Assembly (NCBI GenBank): GCA_910589035.1
Contig: CAJUSI010000080.1
Location: forward strand, 1 to 17,470
DNA from: an uncultured Acetatifactor sp.
GTDB lineage: Bacteria > Bacillota > Clostridia > Lachnospirales > Lachnospiraceae
Length of the DNA stretch: 17,470 nucleotides
Direction of reading: 5' to 3'
The stretch's first letter is position 1. Each line of letters opens with the position of its first letter. Of this stretch, positions 7,482-14,745 are shown in pieces. The position numbers and the translations under genes are program-made. The notes below the pieces were generated by a model, which was given only the letters and a program-made list of their open reading frames with translations, was not told the DNA's origin and searched no databases.

Positions 7482-7507
7482 GTTTTATTGGTGAAATTGT
7501 GTACAAT
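7479..7507 (+). promoter_or_regulatory. Promoter P1, in front of the GH78 remnant
   Basis: The -10 box is TACAAT (7502-7507). With a 17-base spacer the -35 position holds TTCGTT, a poor match, which suggests dependence on an activator bound to the overlapping 35-bp element. A start near 7514 leaves a short leader with GGAGG at 7521-7525. Confidence 0.55.
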
Positions 7508-7532
7508 CAGAACAACTTGAGGAGGTATTGTA

Positions 7533-7775
7533 ATGAAAATCAGAGTATGCAAGATCAACCGCATGACCAATCCGCTGGGATTTACAAAGGAGCCCAAGTT
7601 GGAGGATTTTGAAGGCTGTGTGGTATATTCCGATTTGGAACGTACCGGAGATATGCAGACCGGAGACAGCAGGGTGAACCGGCTGTTCCGGAATGCAAGA
7701 AAGAATGATAAAAAATGGGCGGAAAAACAAGATAAAACAGGCACAATGACTTCAAAAAAGTTATGCACTTCATAA
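7533..7775 (+). pseudogene. GH78 alpha-L-rhamnosidase remnant with internal deletion
   Basis: The 80-residue frame has a perfect ribosome site (GGAGG, 7 bases before ATG). Its first part, MKIRVCKINRMTNPLGFT, fits the N terminus of bacterial GH78 alpha-L-rhamnosidases. The following part, from LEDFEGCVVYSDLERTG to VNRLFRNA, fits the entry to the GH78 catalytic barrel, which in whole enzymes lies several hundred residues further on. The two are joined in frame. After RNA the family sequence (normally continuing into the conserved DCPQRDERLGWTGD-type motif) is lost and the frame runs on with lysine-rich sequence. So most of the enzyme is missing and no catalytic residue remains. Family membership rests on my memory of the motifs. 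It sits behind an apparently intact regulated promoter, which suggests the lost enzyme once led this locus. Confidence 0.68.
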
Positions 7776-7805
7776 TGTATCATGAAACTGCGGAAAATAT
7801 CATTC
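7771..7805 (+). promoter_or_regulatory. 35-bp shared regulatory element, copy 2
   Basis: Ungapped match to 7447-7481 at 29 of 35 positions. It ends 20 bases before the TATAAT of promoter P2, exactly the same distance as copy 1 from its own -10 box. The remnant gene's stop codon lies inside its first bases. A short inverted pair TTCAA / TTGAA (7803-7807 and 7816-7820) flanks AAGCGCTT just downstream. Confidence 0.7.
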
Positions 7806-7831
7806 AAATAAGCGCTTGAAGTGATTATAAT
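7803..7831 (+). promoter_or_regulatory. Promoter P2 of the importer/amino-sugar operon
   Basis: TATAAT (7826-7831) is a perfect -10 box; TTCAAA (7803-7808) stands 17 bases upstream and is a partial -35 box that overlaps the end of the 35-bp element. Transcription should begin near 7838, which excludes the ATG at 7840 as the permease start. Confidence 0.65.
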
Positions 7832-7881
7832 GATGAAAAATGAACAAGGAAACAAGTTGTCAAGGAGAGAGGCGGGAGCAG

Positions 7882-8823
7882 ATGAGAAAGATGCAGACGA
7901 AAATGGAACAGAAGAAACCACTGGGGAAAAGATTGCGGGCAAACAGGGCCAGGCTGCTGATGTTCCTGCCGGGTTTTGCCTTTATCCTTCTTTTTTCCTA
8001 TGGTCCCATGTACGGACTGGTCCTTGCCTTCAAAGATTTCAATATCGGATTGGGCATTTGGGACAGCCCCTGGGTGGGATGGAAGCATTTCCGGGCATTT
8101 CTGTCCAATGCCTCATCGCTGCGGGTATTGGGCAACACGCTGAGAATCAGTCTGCTGCATCTGGTATTCGGATTTCCGGCGCCGATCATACTGGCCTTGC
8201 TTTTGAATGAATTGAAGCCGGGCTTCTTCAAGAGGGCGGCTCAAACCATCAGCTATCTTCCACATTTTATTTCCTGGATTGTAGTGGCAGGGATTCTCAG
8301 CAATCTCCTTTCCCCGGGAACAGGTATGGTCAACGAGGTTATCAAAATGCTGGGAGGGAAGCCGGTTTATTTTCTTGCGGATGTGAGATGGTTCCGCACC
8401 GTGCTGGTGGTCAGCAATATCTGGAAGGGGATCGGATGGGGAAGCGTGGTTTACCTGGCGGCGCTGTGTTCCATACCGCCGGAACAATATGAATCAGCCA
8501 TGATCGACGGGGCCAACCGCCTTCAGAGAATCCGGTATATCACCCTTCCTTCCATGAAAGGGATCATCTCCATCATGCTTCTGATGCAGGCGGGAAGTCT
8601 GATGAACGCCGGTTTTGATCAGGTATTTAATCTGTATAATCCAAGCGTATATGCGGTGGGAGATATTATAGATACATATGTGTACCGTATGGGAATCGGC
8701 CAGATGATGTACAGCTTTAACACAGCAGTGGGACTGTTTAAGTCAACAGTGAATTTTATATTGGTGATGACAGTGAATTTTGTGACAAAGAGAATAAATG
8801 AGGGTGAATCTGTCCTGTTTTAA
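7882..8823 (+). CDS. Sugar ABC transporter permease, LplB type
   Basis: 313 residues, an integral membrane subunit of a carbohydrate importer (CUT1 class). A basic N terminus leads into the first membrane helix (LLMFLPGFAFILLFSYGPMY), and five further helices follow. The cytoplasmic EAA loop that touches the ATPase is at about 201-220 (EQYESAMIDGANRLQRIRYI). The closest named relatives are the LplB/YtcP-type permeases, often annotated as for aldouronate. I chose ATG 7882 because AGGAGAGAGGCGGGAG lies just ahead and because an earlier ATG (7840) falls at the predicted transcription start. It is the first gene of the operon. As is usual for this group, no ATPase gene is nearby; a shared MsmK-like ATPase elsewhere is likely. 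Confidence 0.9.
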   Translation: MRKMQTKMEQKKPLGKRLRANRARLLMFLPGFAFILLFSYGPMYGLVLAFKDFNIGLGIWDSPWVGWKHFRAFLSNASSLRVLGNTLRISLLHLVFGFPAPIILALLLNELKPGFFKRAAQTISYLPHFISWIVVAGILSNLLSPGTGMVNEVIKMLGGKPVYFLADVRWFRTVLVVSNIWKGIGWGSVVYLAALCSIPPEQYESAMIDGANRLQRIRYITLPSMKGIISIMLLMQAGSLMNAGFDQVFNLYNPSVYAVGDIIDTYVYRMGIGQMMYSFNTAVGLFKSTVNFILVMTVNFVTKRINEGESVLF

Positions 8824-8896
8824 GATCCGGGCATCTCATTGAGAACAGAATGGGAAAACGGCATGGGGCAAAGCACAGACAGGAGCGGGAAAGCGG

Positions 8897-9805
8897 ATGA
8901 AGACAAGAGGAAAAAGGAGAACGAAACGAAAAATTTGTGCGGCAGACAGGGCATTGATCATATTTTGTTACACTTGTGTCTTTCTGGTGGTAGCAGTGAC
9001 ATTTGTGCCCTTCTGGGAACTGGCCGCCACATCCCTGTGCACCAGAGCGGATGCGGCCAGGAGCGGTATCAGGCTGTTTACGGCAAATCCAACGCTGGAT
9101 GCATACAGACAGGTGCTTTCTTCCAAGAATATATGGAACAGCGCGTGGAACAGTGTGGTTCGGGTGGTACTCGGAACCGTGATATCGGTAGGACTTACGG
9201 CGCTGACTGCTTATCCGCTGTCCAAGGCTGACTTTATCGGTGTAAAATTTTTCACGGTTGCAATCCTCTTTACCATGGTTTTCAGCGGTGGGTTGATTCC
9301 TTCCTATTTTCTGATAACAAAGACGCTGCACATGACGGATTCCATCTGGTCCATGATCCTGCCCGGTGCAGTGGGCGCCTATAACCTGATCATCATGCGC
9401 AATTTTCTGCGTTCTATTCCCCAGAGTCTGGAGGATGCGGCCAGAATCGACGGGGCGGGAGAACTGTATGTGTGGTGGAGGATTGTTATGCCGCTGTCTA
9501 AACCGGTACTGGCCACAGTGGCGCTGTGGAAGGCCGTGGATCACTGGAATGCTTATTTTGACTGCCTGCTTTATATCCGGGACCAGTCGAAATTCGTCCT
9601 CCAGATTCTGCTGCGCAGGGTTCTGGTGGAACAGCAGATGGCCATGCTGCAGGAAGGCTTTATGGTGGATATGACTTCAAAACCCACAGAGGCAACGGTC
9701 AGGGCAGCCCTGATTCTGATCAGTACACTTCCTATCGTATTGGTTTATCCGTTTTTACAAAAATATTTTATGCAGGGAATTATGCTGGGAGGCGTAAAGG
9801 AGTAA
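8897..9805 (+). CDS. Sugar ABC transporter permease, LplC/YtcP type
   Basis: 302 residues, second membrane subunit of the importer. The N terminus is strongly basic, then six hydrophobic segments, the first about 20-42 (ALIIFCYTCVFLVVAVTF). The EAA loop is at about 179-198 (EDAARIDGAGELYVWWRIVMP). It ends with the LGGVKE type of tail common to this family. An AGGAGCGGG ribosome site precedes the ATG. It follows the first permease by 73 bases and pairs with it as a heterodimer. Confidence 0.9.
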   Translation: MKTRGKRRTKRKICAADRALIIFCYTCVFLVVAVTFVPFWELAATSLCTRADAARSGIRLFTANPTLDAYRQVLSSKNIWNSAWNSVVRVVLGTVISVGLTALTAYPLSKADFIGVKFFTVAILFTMVFSGGLIPSYFLITKTLHMTDSIWSMILPGAVGAYNLIIMRNFLRSIPQSLEDAARIDGAGELYVWWRIVMPLSKPVLATVALWKAVDHWNAYFDCLLYIRDQSKFVLQILLRRVLVEQQMAMLQEGFMVDMTSKPTEATVRAALILISTLPIVLVYPFLQKYFMQGIMLGGVKE

Positions 9806-9822
9806 AGGCAGAGGGGAGATAG

Positions 9823-9923
9823 TGTGAAAAAAGTTTCACATTTCTATTTGAATCGCCAAAGGGGGCATTCTCAGGAATTCCCATCAACATAAAGAAGGAT
9901 TCCATTCCGTTCAGGAATAGAAT
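9823..9923 (+). repeat. Two hairpins in the leader of the solute-binding protein gene
   Basis: The 229-base gap between permease and binding-protein genes holds TGTGAAA / TTTCACA (9823-9829 and 9834-9840) and ATTCCATTCC / GGAATAGAAT (9899-9908 and 9914-9923, one mismatch). Neither has a following T-run. Stem-loops here are a known way to give the binding protein more message than the permeases; that role is inferred. I see no convincing promoter in the gap. Confidence 0.45.
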
Positions 9924-10034
9924 AAAGCAACCGTACATGCTGCAATATTCGGTAGTGAAAAGGAGCTTTGCCGCGGCGGAACACAGATGCCATTTCACAG
10001 GAAATTGCGGAACTAAAGGAAAAGGAGACAGAGT

Positions 10035-11714
10035 ATGAAAGGAAAGAAATTGTTGTCGCTGCTGATGTGTACGTTACTTGCAGCCGGTGCGCTGGGAGCC
10101 TGCGGACAGGAGGCAGGGGAAAGCGGGGGAGAGAGCCGGAATCAGTCATCAGAAGTGAAGGAGAGTTCCGGCACAGAGTCCCAGGAAGCCGCCCAGGGTG
10201 AAGGAACGAATGAGGAGCAGACCTGGCAGGTGACTCTGGCCGTACCTGTGAATGGACCTGTGGACGAGAAAAACGAGACACTGGACTATCTGAATTCTCT
10301 GGTTCCGGGTCTGGAGTTCAAGATAGAGGCCATAGAGATCGGAAGCTACTGGGATATCCTGAATCCCCGGCTGGCATCCGGGGAGATTCCGGATATCTTC
10401 CACTGCCACAGTGATTCCATGTACCGTTCCTATCTGGAACAGGGAGTGCTGGGCGGCGTGGCGCCGGAACTGATTAAAGAGTGTATGCCGGAATTTGTGA
10501 GTGACCTGAAGGAATGTGATGCCACAGGCGCCTGGAGCCTGGTGCTGGATAACGGTCTGATCTACGGACTGCCCATTGTGACCGGGGAGCGGACCTACAA
10601 CTTTACCAACGGCTGGAGGATGGATTGGCTGAAGGCTGTGGGAATTGATAAGGTACCTGAGACCGTGGAGGAATATGAAGAGGCTTTTACACGTTTTACC
10701 TTCAATGATCCGGACGGAAACGGGGTGGACGATACCTATGGCACAACCCTGCGCGGCAAGGATTCCACCCCCAATCTGTTCCCTTCCTTGTTCGGGGCTT
10801 ACGGGATCTTCCCGGGTATGTGGAATCTGGCAGAGGATGGGACGCTGAAATTCGGCATTACTGATCCCAGGGGAAAGGAAGCGCTGGAAAAACTGCACAG
10901 CTGGTATGAAAAGGGCCTGATCGATCCGGAGTTTATATCCGTGGACGGAGTAGGCCGCACGGAAAAATGGGCCAACAGCAAGGTGGGGGCACTGGTGGAT
11001 ACCACCTATTATAACCTGCAGCCCGGCGATGCGATTTATGACGGCCTTCTGGCGCTTACGCCGGAGGCGGAGGTGGTGTCTGGACCTGCGCCCAAAGGAG
11101 AGGATGGCGACTATGGCTACATGAACTGGGGCAGGTACACGAACCGGGTGGTATTCGGGAAAACTTTGCTCGCTGACGAAGAAAAATTAAAGAAGGTGCT
11201 GCAGCTCTATGACTTGATTAGTACGGATTTTGAAGTTTGTGCCAGACTTCGCTGCGGTGTGGAGGGAACCCATTGGGAGTATAACGAGTTTAGGGTTCCG
11301 CAGAAGTTTCCTGCATATTCGGACGCTGCAAACAACGGCCCTTCCGGCCTCAATACCTTCTGGCAGGGTGGAATTCCCTATACGCCCATTGTGGGAGATT
11401 TGTTTGAGGGAAGCAATATTGAAGAGCTGAATAAATACGGCAAAGAAGGCACACTGGTGAATGGCGAAAATTATTTCTCTTATCTGGGGAAATTCGTTCC
11501 GGATGAAGTGGGGACGGCATATAAAGCCGAAGCGGATACGCTGTATAAGACCAATTTCATTGATTTCATCACCGGAGCCAGGCCGTTGGAGGAATATGAC
11601 GCTTTTGTGGAGGAATGGATGGCAGCGGGCGGAGAGGCTTATACCAAAGCCCACAATGAATGCTGGCAGAATATTGAAACGATCATGGCGGAGGCGGAAA
11701 GTATTTTTAACTAA
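10035..11714 (+). CDS. Sugar-binding lipoprotein of the ABC importer, LplA type
   Basis: 559 residues. The signal peptide MKGKKLLSLLMC leads to lipobox LGAC with Cys23, so the protein is tethered outside the membrane. A Ser/Glu-rich linker (about 24-58) precedes the binding domain. Family marks include DPDGNGVDDTYG at about 225-236, an EF-hand-like calcium loop typical of the large LplA-type binding proteins, and aromatic residues suited to sugar stacking (YNFTNGWRMDWL, MNWGRY). Length fits the large members of the family. AAGGAG lies just before the ATG. Unlike many operons it comes after the permeases. The ligand cannot be read from sequence; neighbours suggest an amino-sugar glycan. Confidence 0.9.
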   Translation: MKGKKLLSLLMCTLLAAGALGACGQEAGESGGESRNQSSEVKESSGTESQEAAQGEGTNEEQTWQVTLAVPVNGPVDEKNETLDYLNSLVPGLEFKIEAIEIGSYWDILNPRLASGEIPDIFHCHSDSMYRSYLEQGVLGGVAPELIKECMPEFVSDLKECDATGAWSLVLDNGLIYGLPIVTGERTYNFTNGWRMDWLKAVGIDKVPETVEEYEEAFTRFTFNDPDGNGVDDTYGTTLRGKDSTPNLFPSLFGAYGIFPGMWNLAEDGTLKFGITDPRGKEALEKLHSWYEKGLIDPEFISVDGVGRTEKWANSKVGALVDTTYYNLQPGDAIYDGLLALTPEAEVVSGPAPKGEDGDYGYMNWGRYTNRVVFGKTLLADEEKLKKVLQLYDLISTDFEVCARLRCGVEGTHWEYNEFRVPQKFPAYSDAANNGPSGLNTFWQGGIPYTPIVGDLFEGSNIEELNKYGKEGTLVNGENYFSYLGKFVPDEVGTAYKAEADTLYKTNFIDFITGARPLEEYDAFVEEWMAAGGEAYTKAHNECWQNIETIMAEAESIFN

Positions 11715-11830
11715 GGCTCTCAGGATTTCCCCACGGCCGACGGAGCGACGGGCACATGCATGCACGCAGCAAAACGGAGGCCGGGGGCGCCTGCAGGCGG
11801 AGTTGTTTGCGAAAAAGGGAGGATGGAGGC

Positions 11831-13588
11831 ATGGAACGACTGCTGCGATTTGATTTCGGGAATGATTTTGTCCCCCATGACCCAGGATTTATCAAGATTG
11901 AAAGGCTTTACCAGACTCCGGCATTTCTGTGGGTCTGTGAGATGAGGAACCGTTGGTTTTCGGAGACGGAATGTTCCCCCTGGCGGGACTGCCTGTACGG
12001 CAGGGAAGGAGAATTCCGGATGGGGCTTCCCGCAGGGGAATACTGCCTGAAGCTTTACTGTTATGATCCGGTACAGGAGCCGGAGCCCTTTGAAGTGTGG
12101 TTCGGCAGTACGGATGCCTATGCACCCCGCCTGCAGGGAACTTATACGGAAAAAAGCTGGGTTAAGCCCCGAAAAGGGGAGAAGTTCTGTCTTTCTGCCA
12201 AGGTGAAACATACCGGCGGTATCCTGGCGGTGAGTTTTCCGGGAGAATATTTTGTAAACGGTATGGATGTATACGGCCCGGCGGGTACGGTGCCCTTTCC
12301 GGTCTATGAGGAAGGGATTCCGGATAAGCTGCCCGTCCGGCAGGAGGTAGAGCATCAGGGAAGCGATGACTGTAGGGCCATGCTGGAACAGATCTGTGAA
12401 TGGCTGCTGAAGGTGCGCCGCAGCGACGGTTTTATCGGGGACTTTGAGGAGGGAAAGCGGTTATGGTACACGGCGTCCTATCCTGTCCGGACGTTGCTGG
12501 CAGGCTATGCGCTTCTGCACAGATCTATGTACCGGGATGCTGTCTTCGGGATACTGGATCGGTTTGTCTCGGAGCAGATGCCGGAGGGCGGCTTTACCCA
12601 GAGCTGCAGGGGGACGCCCACAGCGCTCCTGACAGAGGATGAGTTGGAGAAAGTGCGCCGGAGCAACTGGATGAATCTGGCGGATGTGGGGAGTATGGTG
12701 GCGGCCCTGGCAACAGCGTGTCATTATGCGGAAGGAGAACGCCGGGGCTGCTATGAGGCAGCGGTGAGAAAATATCTGGATCAATGGGCCATGAGATTTC
12801 GGAGCAGGGAGGGCGGCTTTACCAATGGCTGGACTCTGGCCATGGACGATAAGGTGTACAGCGTGGCCACTGCTTCCACAGGATTGGCATGTGTGTTGTT
12901 TTATACGGTGACCAGGGAGGACCATTATCTTGCCGTAGCGGAGGAAGCCGCATTGTATCTGGCAGAGAACTGGAATCCGGACGGAAGGCTGTGGAATCAT
13001 ATTTACAAGGGGACTTATCCGGGACATGACCATTATCAGGATGTGCGGGAATTCGGGGACGGATTTTATACCCTGGAAACCATTGCGGCAGTCCTTACCG
13101 TCAGCACCCGGGCAGAGGCAGGGGAGAAATTGTTCTCGGTTCTGGAAGCATATCTGTTCGGTGAGAAGGGACTGTTTGCCCTGAAGGGAGAGGGGGCCTG
13201 GTGGCCTCTGGAGAACTGTTGGCATAACAGCAAGAGTGCGGGAAATCCTGTTTTGCTGGATGTATACCTGCGTTTCTGGGAGCGGTTCGGCAAAAATGTT
13301 CTATATCGGGACCAGGCGGCCGGAGAGCTTTCGCTGTGCAGGAAATTTCTGGCAACCCCCAGGTTTGCGTATCTTCTGGGAGTAATGTGCGATGAACCGG
13401 ACAAAACGTATCCCTTTGCAAAACACAGTATACAGTGCTGGAATGGATGTGCGGCGGCGGCCACGGGTTTTGCGGGAATTGCCATGGCGCAGATGCTGTC
13501 ACCGGGCCTGATATTCGGGCAGGGACAGCGAACCTTTCTGGTGGATGGGTTTCCCAGGAACAGCGATGATGAAAAGATAGAGGCCTGA
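11831..13588 (+). CDS. Unassigned protein: N-terminal beta domain plus probable (alpha/alpha) barrel
   Basis: 585 residues, no signal peptide, so cytoplasmic. The first about 165 residues (starting MERLLRFDFGNDF, with FRMGLPAGEYCLKLYCYD) resemble the galactose-binding-like beta domains that open some rhamnogalacturonan esterases and related enzymes. From about 180 to 560 the sequence is helical with regularly placed motifs DGFIGDF, GGFTQSC, GGFTNGW, DGRLWNH and WWPLENCWH, as in six-hairpin glycosidase or lyase folds. I cannot match it to one family; candidates are an unsaturated uronyl hydrolase-like enzyme, a lyase, or a new hydrolase. The start at 11831 has GGAGG 1-6 bases upstream; an upstream ATG (11756) has no such site. 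Its place between the importer and NagB implies it processes the imported sugar. A TGA ends it, but the same frame stays open for 88 codons beyond. Confidence 0.72.
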   Translation: MERLLRFDFGNDFVPHDPGFIKIERLYQTPAFLWVCEMRNRWFSETECSPWRDCLYGREGEFRMGLPAGEYCLKLYCYDPVQEPEPFEVWFGSTDAYAPRLQGTYTEKSWVKPRKGEKFCLSAKVKHTGGILAVSFPGEYFVNGMDVYGPAGTVPFPVYEEGIPDKLPVRQEVEHQGSDDCRAMLEQICEWLLKVRRSDGFIGDFEEGKRLWYTASYPVRTLLAGYALLHRSMYRDAVFGILDRFVSEQMPEGGFTQSCRGTPTALLTEDELEKVRRSNWMNLADVGSMVAALATACHYAEGERRGCYEAAVRKYLDQWAMRFRSREGGFTNGWTLAMDDKVYSVATASTGLACVLFYTVTREDHYLAVAEEAALYLAENWNPDGRLWNHIYKGTYPGHDHYQDVREFGDGFYTLETIAAVLTVSTRAEAGEKLFSVLEAYLFGEKGLFALKGEGAWWPLENCWHNSKSAGNPVLLDVYLRFWERFGKNVLYRDQAAGELSLCRKFLATPRFAYLLGVMCDEPDKTYPFAKHSIQCWNGCAAAATGFAGIAMAQMLSPGLIFGQGQRTFLVDGFPRNSDDEKIEA

Positions 13589-13675
13589 AGAGAATACGTC
13601 ATCAGCCGGGCGGTTACGGTGAGTTCCGGTATGACGGTGCTGTTGGACAATTGTGATATAAGACAGGAGGACGGC

Positions 13676-13855
13676 ATGTTTGACAATGTGTTTCGGGGAG
13701 CCAATATCCATCTGGACCCGGAAGACCTGTCCGCGCAGGCCCTGTCTATAGAACCCTTGGAGAAGGTGAAGATGGACAATATTGATACAAAACGGAAAAA
13801 CGGAAAGATATATGGCACATTCCGGATAAAGACGGGAGGCAGAAATGATACATAG
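13676..13855 (+). CDS. Small ORF or cut-off C-terminal part of the preceding protein
   Basis: The ATG at 13676 has AGGAGG 5 bases upstream and starts a 59-residue frame (MFDNVFRGANIHLDPEDL...). The same frame is open back to the TGA at 13586-13588 that ends the preceding gene, and reads plausibly as protein there too (VSSGMTVLLDNCDIRQEDG). So it may be a separate small gene, or the original end of the preceding protein split off by a stop mutation. It overlaps the start of the nagB-like gene by 11 bases. I recognise no family. Confidence 0.4.
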   Translation: MFDNVFRGANIHLDPEDLSAQALSIEPLEKVKMDNIDTKRKNGKIYGTFRIKTGGRNDT

Positions 13856-14612
13856 ACGATACGACGATATTATTTTAACTATATGCGATACAAGGGAAGA
13901 GATGGGACGGCAGGCGGCTGCGGAGGCGGCGGACTGTCTGCGGCGTCTGCTGGAAAGGGAAGAGAAGGTAAACTGCATGTTTGCAGCAGCTCCGTCCCAG
14001 ACAGAATTCCTGACAGCGCTGTGCAGGGAGGAGGGAATTGACTGGGGGCGTGTGAATGCCTTTCACATGGATGAATATGCAGGATTGTCCGATGATATGC
14101 AGGGATCCTTCGGCGGTTATTTACGGGAACATATCTTTGACAGATGTGCCTTCGGGAAGGTCAATCTGATTGACGGCAAGGGGAAGCCCGGAGAGGAAGC
14201 TGTTCGGTATGGGAAACTGATTGCCTCCGCTCCCCTTCATATGGTATTTCTGGGAATCGGAGAAAATGGTCATATCGCCTTTAACGATCCCCATGAGGCA
14301 GATTTTCAGGATCCGCAGCCTATGAAGACTGTGAAACTGGATGAGGTGTGCCGGATGCAGCAGGTGCATGACGGGTGTTTTCCCTCCCTTACGCAGGTGC
14401 CGGAACTGGCTTTGACCGTAACCTGCCCGATGCTGGCATCGGCAGAGTATGTGTTTTGTATCGTGCCCGGTATGAGAAAACGGGAGGCATTGACGCGGAC
14501 GCTGACCGGTCCGGTGGAGGAGAGCTGTCCGGCCAGTATACTGCGCAGGGCCGGGAATGTGCGGATGTATGCGGACCGGGAATGTGCGAGAGAATTGACG
14601 GAAGCGATGTGA
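13845..14612 (+). CDS. nagB: NagB-like glucosamine-6-phosphate deaminase/isomerase
   Basis: 255 residues, close to the family length. NagB converts glucosamine 6-phosphate to fructose 6-phosphate plus ammonia in the cytoplasm. The phosphosugar-isomerase fold shows the general base region NAFHMDEYAGL (D76) and GIGENGHIAFND (H143). Compared with E. coli NagB, D141 is N and E148 is D. This GENGHIAFNDP form occurs in a recognised divergent clade, so the enzyme may act on a related 6-phospho amino sugar or with altered kinetics. The ATG follows GGGAGG by 6 bases. It lies in one operon with nagA, supporting an amino-sugar pathway. The general call is firm; exact substrate is inferred. Confidence 0.82.
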   Translation: MIHRRYDDIILTICDTREEMGRQAAAEAADCLRRLLEREEKVNCMFAAAPSQTEFLTALCREEGIDWGRVNAFHMDEYAGLSDDMQGSFGGYLREHIFDRCAFGKVNLIDGKGKPGEEAVRYGKLIASAPLHMVFLGIGENGHIAFNDPHEADFQDPQPMKTVKLDEVCRMQQVHDGCFPSLTQVPELALTVTCPMLASAEYVFCIVPGMRKREALTRTLTGPVEESCPASILRRAGNVRMYADRECARELTEAM

Positions 14613-14721
14613 GGGAACAGCGCCGGCGTCATGGGCATGAGGGGATGCGGCCGGGGCAGGCGGAAAGCGGCAAAACGAAGAGTGCCGCAGGATGCGGAAA
14701 CCGTGCCGGTGTAAGGGATTG

Positions 14722-14739
14722 GCGGCAATGCCGCGGGAG
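14722..14739 (+). promoter_or_regulatory. Hairpin abutting the ribosome site of the AGE gene
   Basis: GCGGC (14722-14726) and GCCGC (14730-14734) form a tight stem around AAT, directly followed by the ribosome site GGGAG (14735-14739) 6 bases before ATG 14746. It could tune translation; it also contains an alternative ATG (14728). The 133-base gap before the gene shows nothing else I recognise. Confidence 0.35.
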
Positions 14740-14745
14740 TATGCT

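Noticed and set aside
7840..7881. Upstream ATG as start of the first permease
   Set aside because: It lies at or beside the transcription start predicted from TATAAT at 7826 and lacks a ribosome site, whereas ATG 7882 has one and gives a normal basic N terminus.
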